NCBI RefSeq assembly: GCF_900182905.1
Contig: NZ_FXUF01000014.1
Span: 1 to 64,000, forward strand
Source of the DNA: Anoxynatronum buryatiense
GTDB lineage: Bacteria; Bacillota; Clostridia; Peptostreptococcales; Tindalliaceae
Direction of reading: 5' to 3'
Length of the DNA: 64,000 bases
The notes under the pieces were generated by a model that saw nothing but the letters and a program-made list of their open reading frames with translations, searched no databases and had not been told where the DNA came from. Positions 51,855 to 61,164 of this stretch are shown one piece after another; position 1 is the stretch's first letter; the number at the start of each line of letters is the position of its first letter. A program made the position numbers and the translations under genes.

Positions 51855-54800
51855 TCAATCAACGGTCAGTTTGATGTAGCGGTGAAGCATGGAAGAAACC
51901 TCTGCACGTGTTGCATTTGATTTTGGGTTGAACGTGTTGTTTGTTCCGCCCGTCATAATGCCTGCCTGCTGCATGGCTATGACCGCAGTCTTGTAGGTGC
52001 TGTTTATACTGGAATCGTCTGCATAGGTAGTTGCCTCACGGGTTACAGGCAGGTTGGCTTCGGTAGCCTTGGTGAATTTTGTCACAATGACGGCTATTTC
52101 CTCACGGGTGATTGCCCTTTCAGGAGCAAACTGATCATTGCCAATGCCCCGAATGATGCCTTTTTCATGCGCCCATTCAATATATGGCTGAAAAGCGCTT
52201 CCCACTTTCACATCAGTGAAACTGCTTGTGGTATAACTGCTTACATTCGCTTCTGCCAGTCTGCCCAGCGCTGCTACAAGCATTTCGCGCGTCATGGCGG
52301 TGTCAGGTGCAAAAGTCGTTTCTGTTATGCCTGGTAAAATTTCGTTGTCCACCAGATAGGCAATGTTTTCCTTTGCCCAATGGGTACTGATATCGGTAAG
52401 CTTTTCGCTTGGTGCGGTGTAGCCTACCCCATACATAGAGAAATGTGGTGTCGTCAATCGAACACTGCCACTGTCTACATGATAGGCTGAACCTTCCACA
52501 CGGGTTGCATGACCATTTTCATCCACATAAACGGCGTACAAGCCACTTATCACTTCACCATTTGCCGGTGTGTATGGGATGGCTATCGTCGCAAACCCTT
52601 CGCCAAAGCTGGAGACTGTGTCGTTATTTCCATCACCTACGGTGATGTTGTATACGGGTCTTGTGCCAATCATTTTCTTTGCTGCTTCAGTAAGGTTCGT
52701 TTTCGGAGCAATGGTAATGTTTATGGTGCCGCTTGTTTGTTTTTGGATTTCTCTCAGCGCTTTTTGGTCAAAGGTGACTCTCACAGGGGCACCGTTGATT
52801 TCAAGATGTGTGACGCCTGCACTCACAAGGCTGTTCAGGGCATTACGTGAGAAGGTTGCTGTGAGTGCGGTTGTGTCTTTTGGCATGGCAACAGTTAACG
52901 CAATCGCTATACCGTTTTCGGTTTTCTCCTGTTTGGTTGCCTCAGCCTGTGCTTTAGAGATGGCGTCAGTGACAGCTTTATCGGGAATGGCTGCGCTGGC
53001 GGTGCCGTTTGTTCCGGCTGTGGCCGTGACGGAAGCCACTGCTGTAATCGGCTGGTTTGGCTGATTTTCCGTTACAGTGATTGCATTTGTAGCACTGCTG
53101 CCACTTGAACTGTTGCCGCCGGAACTGCTGCCGGAGGATGAGCCGTCGCCGCTTGTATAGGTAGATACTGTCACGGTGCAATTTGCTGTGTAGCCGCCGT
53201 CGGTGGTTCTCACGGTAATGGTCGTGGTGCCGTTGCCAATGGCTCTTACTGTGCCGTTTGTATCTACGGTGGCAACGGATGTGTTGCTGCTCTGCCATGT
53301 TACGGATTGATCTGTGGCACTGGCAGGCGCGACGGCGGCTGTCATGACTGCCGTTTTGGGTGTGGTGTTGCTGTAAAGGGACAGGCTGTGTCTGTTCAAC
53401 GTCACTCCGGTGACCGGTGTGACGCCAGCGGGAATATTCTCATAGGTTGCGGTTATCTCCACATCGTTCGCTGGCATGGTAAAGGTGGTGCTTGATGCCT
53501 GTGGATTTACAAGGGTGATACCGCCGCTTTCAACCGTCCACTCTTTGAATTGTTTACCACTGGGTGCGGTATTTGCGGTTATTGAAACAGTTGTATTCTC
53601 CGCCGCTGTGGACGGACTTGCAGTACCGCTGTTGACGGTGACAGCATGCTCTGTTATGTCGCCGCCAACTGAAACGCTGAGATACGCTACACTACTCCCA
53701 GCAATGCTGTTCCCTTCACCATAAGCATTGCAATAAATCATTGCGCCGTTCATCTTCTCGGTGACATTGTTGATGGTCAGCGTCGATGTTGTTGCGCCAG
53801 AAACTTTATTAATGGTATCTTGGATCCTTCCGTTACTATCCCACGGGATGTCATTATCACTAGCAGTAGTGTACCACTGATAACTCGTCGCATTGTCCGC
53901 GGTTATGGTAAATGTGGCAGTGTCACCCTCCAGCACGGTAACATTCTGCGGGTGCTTGGTAATGACCGGAGCGGCGACGGGAAGATCCTCATAGGTCGCC
54001 GTTATCTCCACTGCACGTGCAGGCATGGTGAAGGTGGTGCTTGATGCCTGTGGATTTACAAGGGTGATACCGCCGCTTTCAACCGTCCACTCTTTGAATT
54101 GTTTACCACTGGGTGCGGTATTGGCGGTGATGGTAACCGTTGTATTCTCCCCCGCTGTAGACGGGCTTGCAATACCACTGTTGACGGTCACCGCGTAGGT
54201 TGTGAACGTCCCTGATTGTATAATATACCCACCGTCTCCCACCGTCACAAAGATACCGTTGGCGTAACTTACTGCATGGGGGTAGAAGTCATCAGTGAAG
54301 TTGAAAATTTGGGGGGTCCATGTCACTCCGTCCTGTGAGATCCAAATGATTCCATTATCTCCCACCGCCACAAAGGCGCCGTTGCCGTAGCTTACTCCGC
54401 TAAGGCTCCCGTAAATAGCGGAGCCAGAGGTTCGGGAGGTCCAGGTCACTCCGTCCCGTGAGGTCAGAACGGTTCCACTTGCTCCCACCGCCATAAAGGT
54501 GCTGTTGCCGTAAATTACTTCCATGAGATAATTAGCGTTGCCGGAGGTTTGGAAGGTCCAGGTCACTCCGTCCGGTGAGGTCCGAATGTCTCCAAACGCT
54601 CCCACCGCCACAAAGGTGCTGTTACCGTAACTTACTCCTCTGAGGGGCCTCATGGTATAGTCTTGGCGGGTCCAGGTCACTCCGTCCGGCGAGGTCAGAA
54701 TAATTCCAACATCTCCCACCACCGCAAAAATGCCGTTGCCGTAACTTACCCCAAAGAGTAAATTAGTTGTACCGGAGATTTGGGGGGTCCAGGCCTCTCC

Positions 54801-56519
54801 GTCCGGTGAGGTCAGAATGGTTCCACTCCTCCCCACCGCCACAAAAGTGCCGTTGCCGTAACTTACTCCATAGAGGTCTTTCGGGGTGCCGGAGGTTTGG
54901 GATATCCAGTTCATTCCCTCCAGTGAGGTCAGAATGGTTCCACCACTTCCCACCGCCACAAAGGTGCCGTTGCCGTAACTTACTCCATAGAGGTCATTCG
55001 TGGTGCCGTAGGTTTTGTTAGCCCAGGTCTCTCCGTTCGGTGAGGTCAGAACGGTTCTACTCCTTCCCACCGCCACAAAAGTGCCGTTGCCGTAACTTGC
55101 TCCCCAGAGTTCATTCGTGGTGCCGGAGGTTTGGGTGGTCCAGGTCTCTCCGTCCGGTGAGGTCAGAATGATTCCACCTGTTCCCACCGCCACAAAGGTA
55201 CTGTTGACGCAACTTACTCCTCTGAGGTGATTCGTGATGCCAGAGGTTCGGGGGGTCCAGGTTACTCCGTCCGCTGAGGTCTGAATGGTTCCACTACTTC
55301 CCACCGCCACAAAGGTGCTGTTGCCGTAACTTACTCCCCAGAGTTCATTCGTGGTGCCGGAGGTTCGGGGGGTCCAGGTCACTCCGTCCGCTGAGGTCAG
55401 AATGGTTCCACTACTTCCCACCACCACAAAGGTGCTGTTGCCGTAACTTACTCCTATGAGGTTATTCGTGGTGCCGGAGGTTCGGGGCGTCCAGGTCACG
55501 CCGTCTGGTGAGGTCAGAATCATTCCAACACCTCCCGCCACCCATCCCACTGCAACAAACATATTGTTGCCGTAACCTACTCCCTTGAGTAAATAAAAGC
55601 CGCCGGATTTTCGGGTGGTCCAGGTCACGCCGTCTGGTGAGGTCAGAATGGTTTCACTTTTTCCCACCGCCACAAAGGTGCCGTTGCCATAAGTTACTCC
55701 CCAGAGGTCATTCGTGGTGCCGGAGTTTCGGGTGGTCCGGGTCACGCCGTCTGGTGAGGTCAGAATGGTTCCATTATCTCCCACCGCCACAAAGGTGCCG
55801 TTGCCATAGCATGTACTTCGAAGCAAATCACCCTCTGCTAATGGACTCCGGACGCTCCACCAATTGAAAGTATAGGGTAATCGATTCACCGTCAAGGTAA
55901 AGTCCTGTGTGTAATCTGTACCGATTTCAATGCCATTTGCGATGGTCGCTGTTACCGTAACGGTACCATCAACTGGCGCAAATAGCGTGCCTTCGGTAAT
56001 GGAGGCGCCAGTGGTTCCCGCATCTTTAATGCTCCAGGAAATAGCCTGATTTGATGCGTTTGCAGGGGCAACCGTGCCGATTAGAGTAACGGAATTACCC
56101 ATTCCCAATGTGTCCTGCACCTGAGTAATGCCTGTAACAGGAACAAATTCTAACACCTTTACGGTTATCGTGGGTGGCGTTACACCGGGTGCCAGTGTCA
56201 CATCCGGCGATAAATCAAGGGTTGGTGTCAAGGTATAGGTACCTGCCGTATTGCTGTCATAAACAGGAGCATATACCCAGGTGGATACGGTTGCTGTGGA
56301 AGGTACACCGCTGGTTATGGTGACATTCAACGTGCCTGGAAGGGTTAATGCCTCCTCGGGTGTGCCGAATGCTACTTCCTGTAAAGCTACCTCCTCTGCC
56401 AAATCTGCAAAGGCAGTGATTTCGCTTGTGGAATCTGCAAAGGCTGCTATCGGCAGCATTGTAAAGATCAGGCACACCGCCATCAGCAGACTGCCGATTT
56501 GTTTTCTTGTTTGTTTCAT
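51855..56519 (-). CDS. SLH surface protein with 14 propeller-like repeats
   Basis: Secreted cell-surface protein of 1554 residues. Order: signal peptide (MLPIAAFA, about 1-29), an N-terminal Ig-like domain shared with its paralogue, about fourteen 39-residue repeats of the form LxGVSYGNGTFVAVGxxGTI (about 225-770) ending LTSPDGVTWT, an InlB-B-like domain, an Ig-like domain, a second near-identical B-like domain, a BIG2 domain, a Ser/Gly linker, a shared domain of unknown type and three SLH domains at the C-terminus that should bind pyruvylated wall polymer. Fourteen repeats could make two seven-bladed propellers. AAGGAGG lies ahead of ATG 56519. A role in attachment or polymer binding is inference. 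Confidence 0.9.
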   Translation of the reverse strand: MKQTRKQIGSLLMAVCLIFTMLPIAAFADSTSEITAFADLAEEVALQEVAFGTPEEALTLPGTLNVTITSGVPSTATVSTWVYAPVYDSNTAGTYTLTPTLDLSPDVTLAPGVTPPTITVKVLEFVPVTGITQVQDTLGMGNSVTLIGTVAPANASNQAISWSIKDAGTTGASITEGTLFAPVDGTVTVTATIANGIEIGTDYTQDFTLTVNRLPYTFNWWSVRSPLAEGDLLRSTCYGNGTFVAVGDNGTILTSPDGVTRTTRNSGTTNDLWGVTYGNGTFVAVGKSETILTSPDGVTWTTRKSGGFYLLKGVGYGNNMFVAVGWVAGGVGMILTSPDGVTWTPRTSGTTNNLIGVSYGNSTFVVVGSSGTILTSADGVTWTPRTSGTTNELWGVSYGNSTFVAVGSSGTIQTSADGVTWTPRTSGITNHLRGVSCVNSTFVAVGTGGIILTSPDGETWTTQTSGTTNELWGASYGNGTFVAVGRSRTVLTSPNGETWANKTYGTTNDLYGVSYGNGTFVAVGSGGTILTSLEGMNWISQTSGTPKDLYGVSYGNGTFVAVGRSGTILTSPDGEAWTPQISGTTNLLFGVSYGNGIFAVVGDVGIILTSPDGVTWTRQDYTMRPLRGVSYGNSTFVAVGAFGDIRTSPDGVTWTFQTSGNANYLMEVIYGNSTFMAVGASGTVLTSRDGVTWTSRTSGSAIYGSLSGVSYGNGAFVAVGDNGIIWISQDGVTWTPQIFNFTDDFYPHAVSYANGIFVTVGDGGYIIQSGTFTTYAVTVNSGIASPSTAGENTTVTITANTAPSGKQFKEWTVESGGITLVNPQASSTTFTMPARAVEITATYEDLPVAAPVITKHPQNVTVLEGDTATFTITADNATSYQWYTTASDNDIPWDSNGRIQDTINKVSGATTSTLTINNVTEKMNGAMIYCNAYGEGNSIAGSSVAYLSVSVGGDITEHAVTVNSGTASPSTAAENTTVSITANTAPSGKQFKEWTVESGGITLVNPQASSTTFTMPANDVEITATYENIPAGVTPVTGVTLNRHSLSLYSNTTPKTAVMTAAVAPASATDQSVTWQSSNTSVATVDTNGTVRAIGNGTTTITVRTTDGGYTANCTVTVSTYTSGDGSSSGSSSGGNSSSGSSATNAITVTENQPNQPITAVASVTATAGTNGTASAAIPDKAVTDAISKAQAEATKQEKTENGIAIALTVAMPKDTTALTATFSRNALNSLVSAGVTHLEINGAPVRVTFDQKALREIQKQTSGTINITIAPKTNLTEAAKKMIGTRPVYNITVGDGNNDTVSSFGEGFATIAIPYTPANGEVISGLYAVYVDENGHATRVEGSAYHVDSGSVRLTTPHFSMYGVGYTAPSEKLTDISTHWAKENIAYLVDNEILPGITETTFAPDTAMTREMLVAALGRLAEANVSSYTTSSFTDVKVGSAFQPYIEWAHEKGIIRGIGNDQFAPERAITREEIAVIVTKFTKATEANLPVTREATTYADDSSINSTYKTAVIAMQQAGIMTGGTNNTFNPKSNATRAEVSSMLHRYIKLTVD
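51870..53490 (-). repeat. Paralogous DNA block, copy A (BIG2 to SLH)
   Basis: Encodes the BIG2, linker, shared and SLH domains and is highly similar to 57065-58640 in the neighbouring gene (for example the long matching stretches near 53160-53420 and 58325-58600). Large direct repeats of this kind can recombine. Confidence 0.85.
53435..54200 (-). repeat. Two near-identical B-like domain repeats
   Basis: The stretches 53435-53650 and 53975-54200 are almost the same in DNA and encode two copies of the FKEWTVESGGITLVNPQASS domain within the SLH protein, separated by an Ig-like domain. Confidence 0.85.
54215..55850 (-). repeat. About fourteen 117-bp tandem repeats
   Basis: Recurring GTNELWGVSYGNGTFVAVG codons with a dominant period of 117 bp (39 residues). 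Most units are closely similar in DNA; the terminal ones diverge, and one carries a short insertion. Confidence 0.9.
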
Positions 56520-56617
56520 GTTTAATATGACCTCCTTCATTTCTGTTTTGGTGACATCAAAAGGGTACCGTAAAATGTTTTCTGTGTGTGAAAGGTCAAG
56601 AAATCTTATCTGTCTAA

Positions 56618-56655
56618 CAAAATGCTGGTTCCCTGTTACGGAGACCAGCATTTTG
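56618..56655 (-). terminator. Terminator between the two SLH genes
   Basis: CAAAATGCTGGT / ACCAGCATTTTG, 12-bp stem with a 14-base loop, followed on the minus strand by a short T run, just past the stop of the upstream SLH gene. Confidence 0.85.
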
Positions 56656-56665
56656 CCTGAAATCT

Positions 56666-59600
56666 TTACTTCGGTTTTCTCACACCGTTTTCATCGACTT
56701 CATACCCGTCGATCTGGGTGTTTTTGGCAAGTGAGCCATCGGTATTGAGGTAATACCATTTGCCGTCCATTTCCAGCCATTTGCCGGTGGTCATGATGCC
56801 TTCTTTGTTAAAGTGGTAGGTCTTGTTGTTGCCGTTGGCATCGATCTCTTGCCAGCCTGTCAGTGCTTTGTTGCCGGAGTAGTACCGCAGGTTGCCGTTG
56901 TCTTTGACCCATCCGGTTTTCAAAACGCCTGTTGTGTCAAAGAAATACGTTGTGCTGTTGATCGTCTGTGTACCGGTGAGGGTTTTGCTTTCCTGATAGT
57001 ACACCCACTGGCCGGCATCGTTCTGTGCCCAGCCCTGGGCTGTGTCTGGGTTGATGCTCAGTTTGATGTAGCGGTGTAGCATGGCGGAGACTTCTGCGCG
57101 GGTGGCTTTTGATTTTGGGTTGAATTTGTTGTTTGTTCCACCCATCATGATGCCGGCCTGCTGCATGGCTGTTATGGCTGTTTTGTATGTGGTGTCTATT
57201 TGGGAAGCGTCTGCATAGGTGATTGCTTCCCGGGTTACCGGCGGTGTATAGCCGGTGGTTTTGGCGAATTGTGCCATCACAGCTGCCAGTTCTTCCCGGG
57301 TTATTGCTTTGTCGGGTGCAAATTCATTGCTGCTGGTCGCTGGCATGATTCCTTTTTGATGCGCCCATTCGATGTATGGTCGGTAGGGGCTTGTTGCTTT
57401 CACATCGGTGAAGCTGTTTTTGGTGTATTGGCTTGTATCAACTTCTGCCAGTCTGCCCAGTGCTGTCACCAGTATGCTGCGTGTCATGGCTGCATTCGGT
57501 GTAAAGGTGGTTTCTGTTGTGCCGGTGAGCAGTTCTCTGCCTGCTATATAGTCGATGCTTTCTTTTGCCCAGTGGCTGCTTATGTCGGTAAGCTTTTCGC
57601 TTGGGGCGGTATAGCCGATGCCGTACATTGAAAAATGGGGTGTTGTTAAGAGGAGGCACCCGCTGTTTGCATCATAGGCTGAACCTTGCATACGGGTTGC
57701 ATTGCCTGTCTCGTCCACATATACGGCATACAAGCCGCCAATGGCTTCTCCGTTTGCTGGTGTGTAGGGGATGGCTACTGTCGCAGTACCGCTGCCGAAG
57801 CTGGCGACTGTGCCGTTGTTTCCATCACCTACGGTGATGTTGTATATGGGTCTTGTGCCAATCATTTGTTTTGCTGCTTCGGTAAGGTTTGTCTGGGGCG
57901 CAATGGTGATCTGTATGGTGCCGCTTGTTTGCTGTTGGATTTCTCTCAGCGCTTTTTGGTCAAAGGTGACTCTCACAGGGGCACCGTTGATTTCAAGGGT
58001 TGTGACGCCTGCACTCACAAGGCTGTTCAGGGCACTCTGTGTGAGGGTTGCTGTGAGTGCGGTTGTTTCCTCTGGCATGGTTACCTGCAGTGCGACTGCA
58101 ACGCCGTTTGTGGTTTTGCCCTGGGCTTTGGCGTCTGCCTGGGCTTTAGAAATGGCGTCGGTGATGGCTTTATCGGGGATGGCTGCGCTGGCGGTGCCGT
58201 TTGCTCCGGCTGTGGCCGTGACAAAAGCCGCTGCGGTTATCGGTTGGTTCGGTTGATTGCCTGTGACGGTGGTTGTTCTTGTGGCACTGCTGCCGCCGGA
58301 ACTTCCGCCAGAGGAGCCGCCGCCGCTTGTATAGGTAGTGACTGTCACGGTGCACCTTGCTGTGTAGCCGCCGTCGGTGGTTCTCACGGTAATGGTTGTG
58401 GTGCCGTTGCCAACAGCTCTTACTGTGCCGTTTGTGTCTACGGTGGCTACGGATGTGTTGCTGCTCTGCCATGTTACGGATTGATCTGTGGCATTGACAG
58501 GCGCGACGATGGCTGTCATGACTGCCGTTTTGGGTGTGGTGTTGCTGTACAGGGACAGGCTGTGTCTGTTCAACGTCACTCCGGTGACCGGTGTGACGCC
58601 AGCGGGAATATTCTCGTAGGTTGCCGTTATCTCCACTGCATTTGCTGGCATGGTGAAGGTGGTGCTTGCTGCCTTTGAATTTGCCAGGGTTATGCTGCCG
58701 CTTTGAATCGTCCACTCTTTGAATCGCTTACCACTGGGGGCGGTATTGGCGGTAATGGTCACAACTGCGCTTTGTGAATATTCGCCGCTTCCCGTTCCGT
58801 TAGTCACCGTTACAATGTTTTTGGGGGATTCCGTGCCGATATACACATATTTTGAAGCTGCCCACAGCGCCTCACACTCATCACGGGTCTTGGAAGAGAG
58901 CAGTGTGCCCTCGCCCGCAGGGGAAGGCTGGGTAGTATCCGTGTTGGTCCAGAATTTCAGCGCAGCGCCTGCAGTGTAATTCAAATCCGCCTCAAAAGCA
59001 ACGCCACACCAGCTGCCTATAGCCGTCAGGGAAATAGCGTTACTCTCAAGGTTAAGATTATCAGCACCTTCAAACAGAAGCCCGACTGAGCCGGATGTGT
59101 AAACCTTAGCACCCTGTTTTAATGTCAGGTTATCACTAATATAGATTCCGCCGTAATTCAGGCTATCGGCATCAGCTATAACTGTGGCGTTCTCAACAGT
59201 AAGGTTTCGTGCATAAATCGATGAAGTGTTGTCATCTGTATCGCTGCCCAGTCTTGCCACAAGGGTGCCGTTTTGTATGGTGATTTCGTTCCCTTGGAGT
59301 GCTTCATTGTAATTGCCGCCTGTCATCAGTGTCAGGGTGTGACCGCCAAGGTCAATGGTCAGATTGCCTGAGCTATAGAGACACGTCCGAGTTGATGCTG
59401 GCTCATCAATAGTCACGTCTCCCGACAACTCCAGTGTTGCCATTTCAGAATCGAAATCATAAAAATCTATACTGCCTGCCCCATAGTCAGAAGTCAGGGT
59501 CAGGGTCTTGGTGGTAGCGTTCCAGCTGTAGCCAGTGCCGCTGAAATCGGTAGCCACTTTGTGTACTGTTGGCCCAAAGCTAAGGCGTGGTGCTCTTTCG

Positions 59601-60586
59601 GTAACCGTTAAACTCACAGGCACTGAAGCCAACATCACTGAAGTCGCATAGTCACTGCCTTTTCTGACTTCCAGTGTGGCTGTATAGGTGCCTGGAGAAA
59701 GGTCGTGGTATGGTGTTAAAGTGAATTCAGCCGACGCCTTCGGGGCGAGAGAAGCAGGTATGTTACTAACATTGCCCCAGACTCCGCCATTGAAAGAACG
59801 GATTATAAACAGTTCATTAAGCTCTGTATCCCCTGTATTCGTCATAGTGAATGTTTTTGCTTCGGCTTTATCAAGGTAGGAATAATAGCCATAACCATAC
59901 CCTCTCTCCAGCGGGTCAAAGGTATAGGTTGATGGGTTCACCGTCAATACCGTTACACTGATGGTAAAGTCCTGTGTATAATCTGTACCGATTGCAATGC
60001 CATTTGTGATGGTGGCTGTTACCGTAACCGTACCTGCGGCTGTGGCAGATAGCGTGCTGTCGGTAATGGTGGCACCAGTGGTTCCCGCATCCTTAATGCT
60101 CCAGGAAATAGCCTGATTTGATGCGTTTGCAGGGGCAATCGTGCCGCTTAGATCAACGGAATCACCAATTCCCATTGTGTCCTGCACATGGGTAATGTCT
60201 GTAACCGGAACAAATTCTAACACCCTTACGGTTATCGTGGGTGGCGTTACACCATCTGCCAGTATCACATCTGCCGATAAATCAAGGGTTGGTGTCAAGG
60301 TATATTGACCTGCCGTGTTGCTGTCATAAACAGAATCATATACCCAGGTGGATACGGTTGCGGTAGAGGTTGAACTGCTGTTTACGGTGGCCGTTAAATC
60401 ACCTGGAAGGGTTAACGCCTCCACAGGTGTGCCGGATGCTACTTCCTGTAAAGCTACCTCCTCCGCCAAATCTTTGAAAGCAGTAATTTCGTTTGTGGCA
60501 TCTGCAAATGCTGCTATCGGCAGCATCGTAAACATCAGACACATCGCCATCAGCAAACTGCCCATACGTGTTCTTCTTTTACTCAT
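56666..60586 (-). CDS. SLH surface protein with cell-wall-binding repeats
   Basis: Secreted surface protein of 1306 residues, paralogue of its neighbour. Order: signal peptide (MLPIAAFA, about 1-27), the same N-terminal Ig-like domain, a middle section with no propeller repeats but a beta-solenoid-like stretch (about 370-560; LTIDLGGHTLTLMTGGNY and similar), a B-like domain, BIG2, linker, shared domain and three SLH domains. The C-terminus differs: it adds choline-binding-type wall repeats (GWAQNDAGQWVYYQ, GWVKDNGNLRYYSG, GKWLEMDGKWYYL). Having both SLH and such repeats is unusual and suggests two modes of wall attachment. AAGGAGG precedes the ATG. Confidence 0.9.
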   Translation of the reverse strand: MSKRRTRMGSLLMAMCLMFTMLPIAAFADATNEITAFKDLAEEVALQEVASGTPVEALTLPGDLTATVNSSSTSTATVSTWVYDSVYDSNTAGQYTLTPTLDLSADVILADGVTPPTITVRVLEFVPVTDITHVQDTMGIGDSVDLSGTIAPANASNQAISWSIKDAGTTGATITDSTLSATAAGTVTVTATITNGIAIGTDYTQDFTISVTVLTVNPSTYTFDPLERGYGYGYYSYLDKAEAKTFTMTNTGDTELNELFIIRSFNGGVWGNVSNIPASLAPKASAEFTLTPYHDLSPGTYTATLEVRKGSDYATSVMLASVPVSLTVTERAPRLSFGPTVHKVATDFSGTGYSWNATTKTLTLTSDYGAGSIDFYDFDSEMATLELSGDVTIDEPASTRTCLYSSGNLTIDLGGHTLTLMTGGNYNEALQGNEITIQNGTLVARLGSDTDDNTSSIYARNLTVENATVIADADSLNYGGIYISDNLTLKQGAKVYTSGSVGLLFEGADNLNLESNAISLTAIGSWCGVAFEADLNYTAGAALKFWTNTDTTQPSPAGEGTLLSSKTRDECEALWAASKYVYIGTESPKNIVTVTNGTGSGEYSQSAVVTITANTAPSGKRFKEWTIQSGSITLANSKAASTTFTMPANAVEITATYENIPAGVTPVTGVTLNRHSLSLYSNTTPKTAVMTAIVAPVNATDQSVTWQSSNTSVATVDTNGTVRAVGNGTTTITVRTTDGGYTARCTVTVTTYTSGGGSSGGSSGGSSATRTTTVTGNQPNQPITAAAFVTATAGANGTASAAIPDKAITDAISKAQADAKAQGKTTNGVAVALQVTMPEETTALTATLTQSALNSLVSAGVTTLEINGAPVRVTFDQKALREIQQQTSGTIQITIAPQTNLTEAAKQMIGTRPIYNITVGDGNNGTVASFGSGTATVAIPYTPANGEAIGGLYAVYVDETGNATRMQGSAYDANSGCLLLTTPHFSMYGIGYTAPSEKLTDISSHWAKESIDYIAGRELLTGTTETTFTPNAAMTRSILVTALGRLAEVDTSQYTKNSFTDVKATSPYRPYIEWAHQKGIMPATSSNEFAPDKAITREELAAVMAQFAKTTGYTPPVTREAITYADASQIDTTYKTAITAMQQAGIMMGGTNNKFNPKSKATRAEVSAMLHRYIKLSINPDTAQGWAQNDAGQWVYYQESKTLTGTQTINSTTYFFDTTGVLKTGWVKDNGNLRYYSGNKALTGWQEIDANGNNKTYHFNKEGIMTTGKWLEMDGKWYYLNTDGSLAKNTQIDGYEVDENGVRKPK
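57065..58640 (-). repeat. Paralogous DNA block, copy B (BIG2 to SLH)
   Basis: Counterpart of 51870-53490. The order of domains is the same; the Ser/Gly linker differs in length by about 25 bases. Confidence 0.85.
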
Positions 60587-60696
60587 ATCTCGTATTACCT
60601 CCTTTTTTCTTTTGCACTCATGTTTACTTTATTCATTATGGTAATCTTGATTTAGGTGTTTATGTCATCCATTCGTATCATGGTTTGATTGTCTCT

Positions 60697-60960
60697 CTAC
60701 TGGGTGCGATCAACGGCCAGCAGATCCATAAAGGTAGCGGCTGAAATCTCCAACACTTCATTGCCATCCCGGTAAAAAATCAGGCGGTATCCATCTGTTG
60801 CCACACTTCGGAAAACATCCTGATGACGCAGTAATCGAAATCGCACCGATTGCATGCGCCGGTGCATCATCAGACGAACCGTGCAGCCTGATTCCATTTC
60901 CACTTGGAGGCAGGCGTCTTCCATGGGTGTTACTGCACGAAAGATTCTGCTGTTTTGCAT
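60697..60960 (-). CDS. Small DUF2442-like protein
   Basis: Protein of 87 residues from ATG 60960, which has AAAGGAGG upstream. The pattern (RAVTPMEDACLQVEMESGCTV, then a basic strand and LEISAATFMDLL) recalls the DUF2442 fold, but similarity is weak and the name is tentative. No catalytic motif. It lies between the LuxR-type regulator and the SLH genes on the same strand, with a good promoter of its own. Confidence 0.65.
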   Translation of the reverse strand: MQNSRIFRAVTPMEDACLQVEMESGCTVRLMMHRRMQSVRFRLLRHQDVFRSVATDGYRLIFYRDGNEVLEISAATFMDLLAVDRTQ

Positions 60961-61032
60961 AATAAGCCTCCTTTCCAACTTTTTAGCGTGGCAGACTACC
61001 AGGCTTTCAGCATACTCCGTCTTTTGGGCGTT

Positions 61033-61089
61033 GGTATATCCCCCATCGGGTATTTATTTCAACATTAGCTTAAAAAATTAGCTTAAAAG
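61033..61089 (-). promoter_or_regulatory. Promoter of the small gene with tandem 13-bp repeat
   Basis: On the minus strand TTGAAA-N18-TATACC (61062-61033). Immediately upstream of the -35, ATTAGCTTAAAA occurs twice in tandem (61064-61088, period 13), a possible activator site or UP element. Confidence 0.6.
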
Positions 61090-61095
61090 GAAACA

Positions 61096-61126
61096 TAAAA
61101 ACGCCGTACAATTCGTGTACGACGTC
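61096..61126 (-). terminator. Terminator of the LuxR-type gene
   Basis: On the minus strand ACGTCGTACA pairs with TGTACGGCGT (one mismatch), followed by TTTT, 38 bases past the stop codon. Confidence 0.85.
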
Positions 61127-61164
61127 TCTTCAAGGTAACTATGTTCCCCATTGGGTCTTTATTT

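Noticed and set aside
54215-55850. 117-bp repeats as a CRISPR array or minisatellite
   Set aside because: They encode a regular 39-residue protein motif in frame.
57686-58678. 330-codon plus-strand open frame rich in Cys and Gly
   Set aside because: Antisense to the repeat-rich SLH gene; composition follows the codon bias of the real gene.
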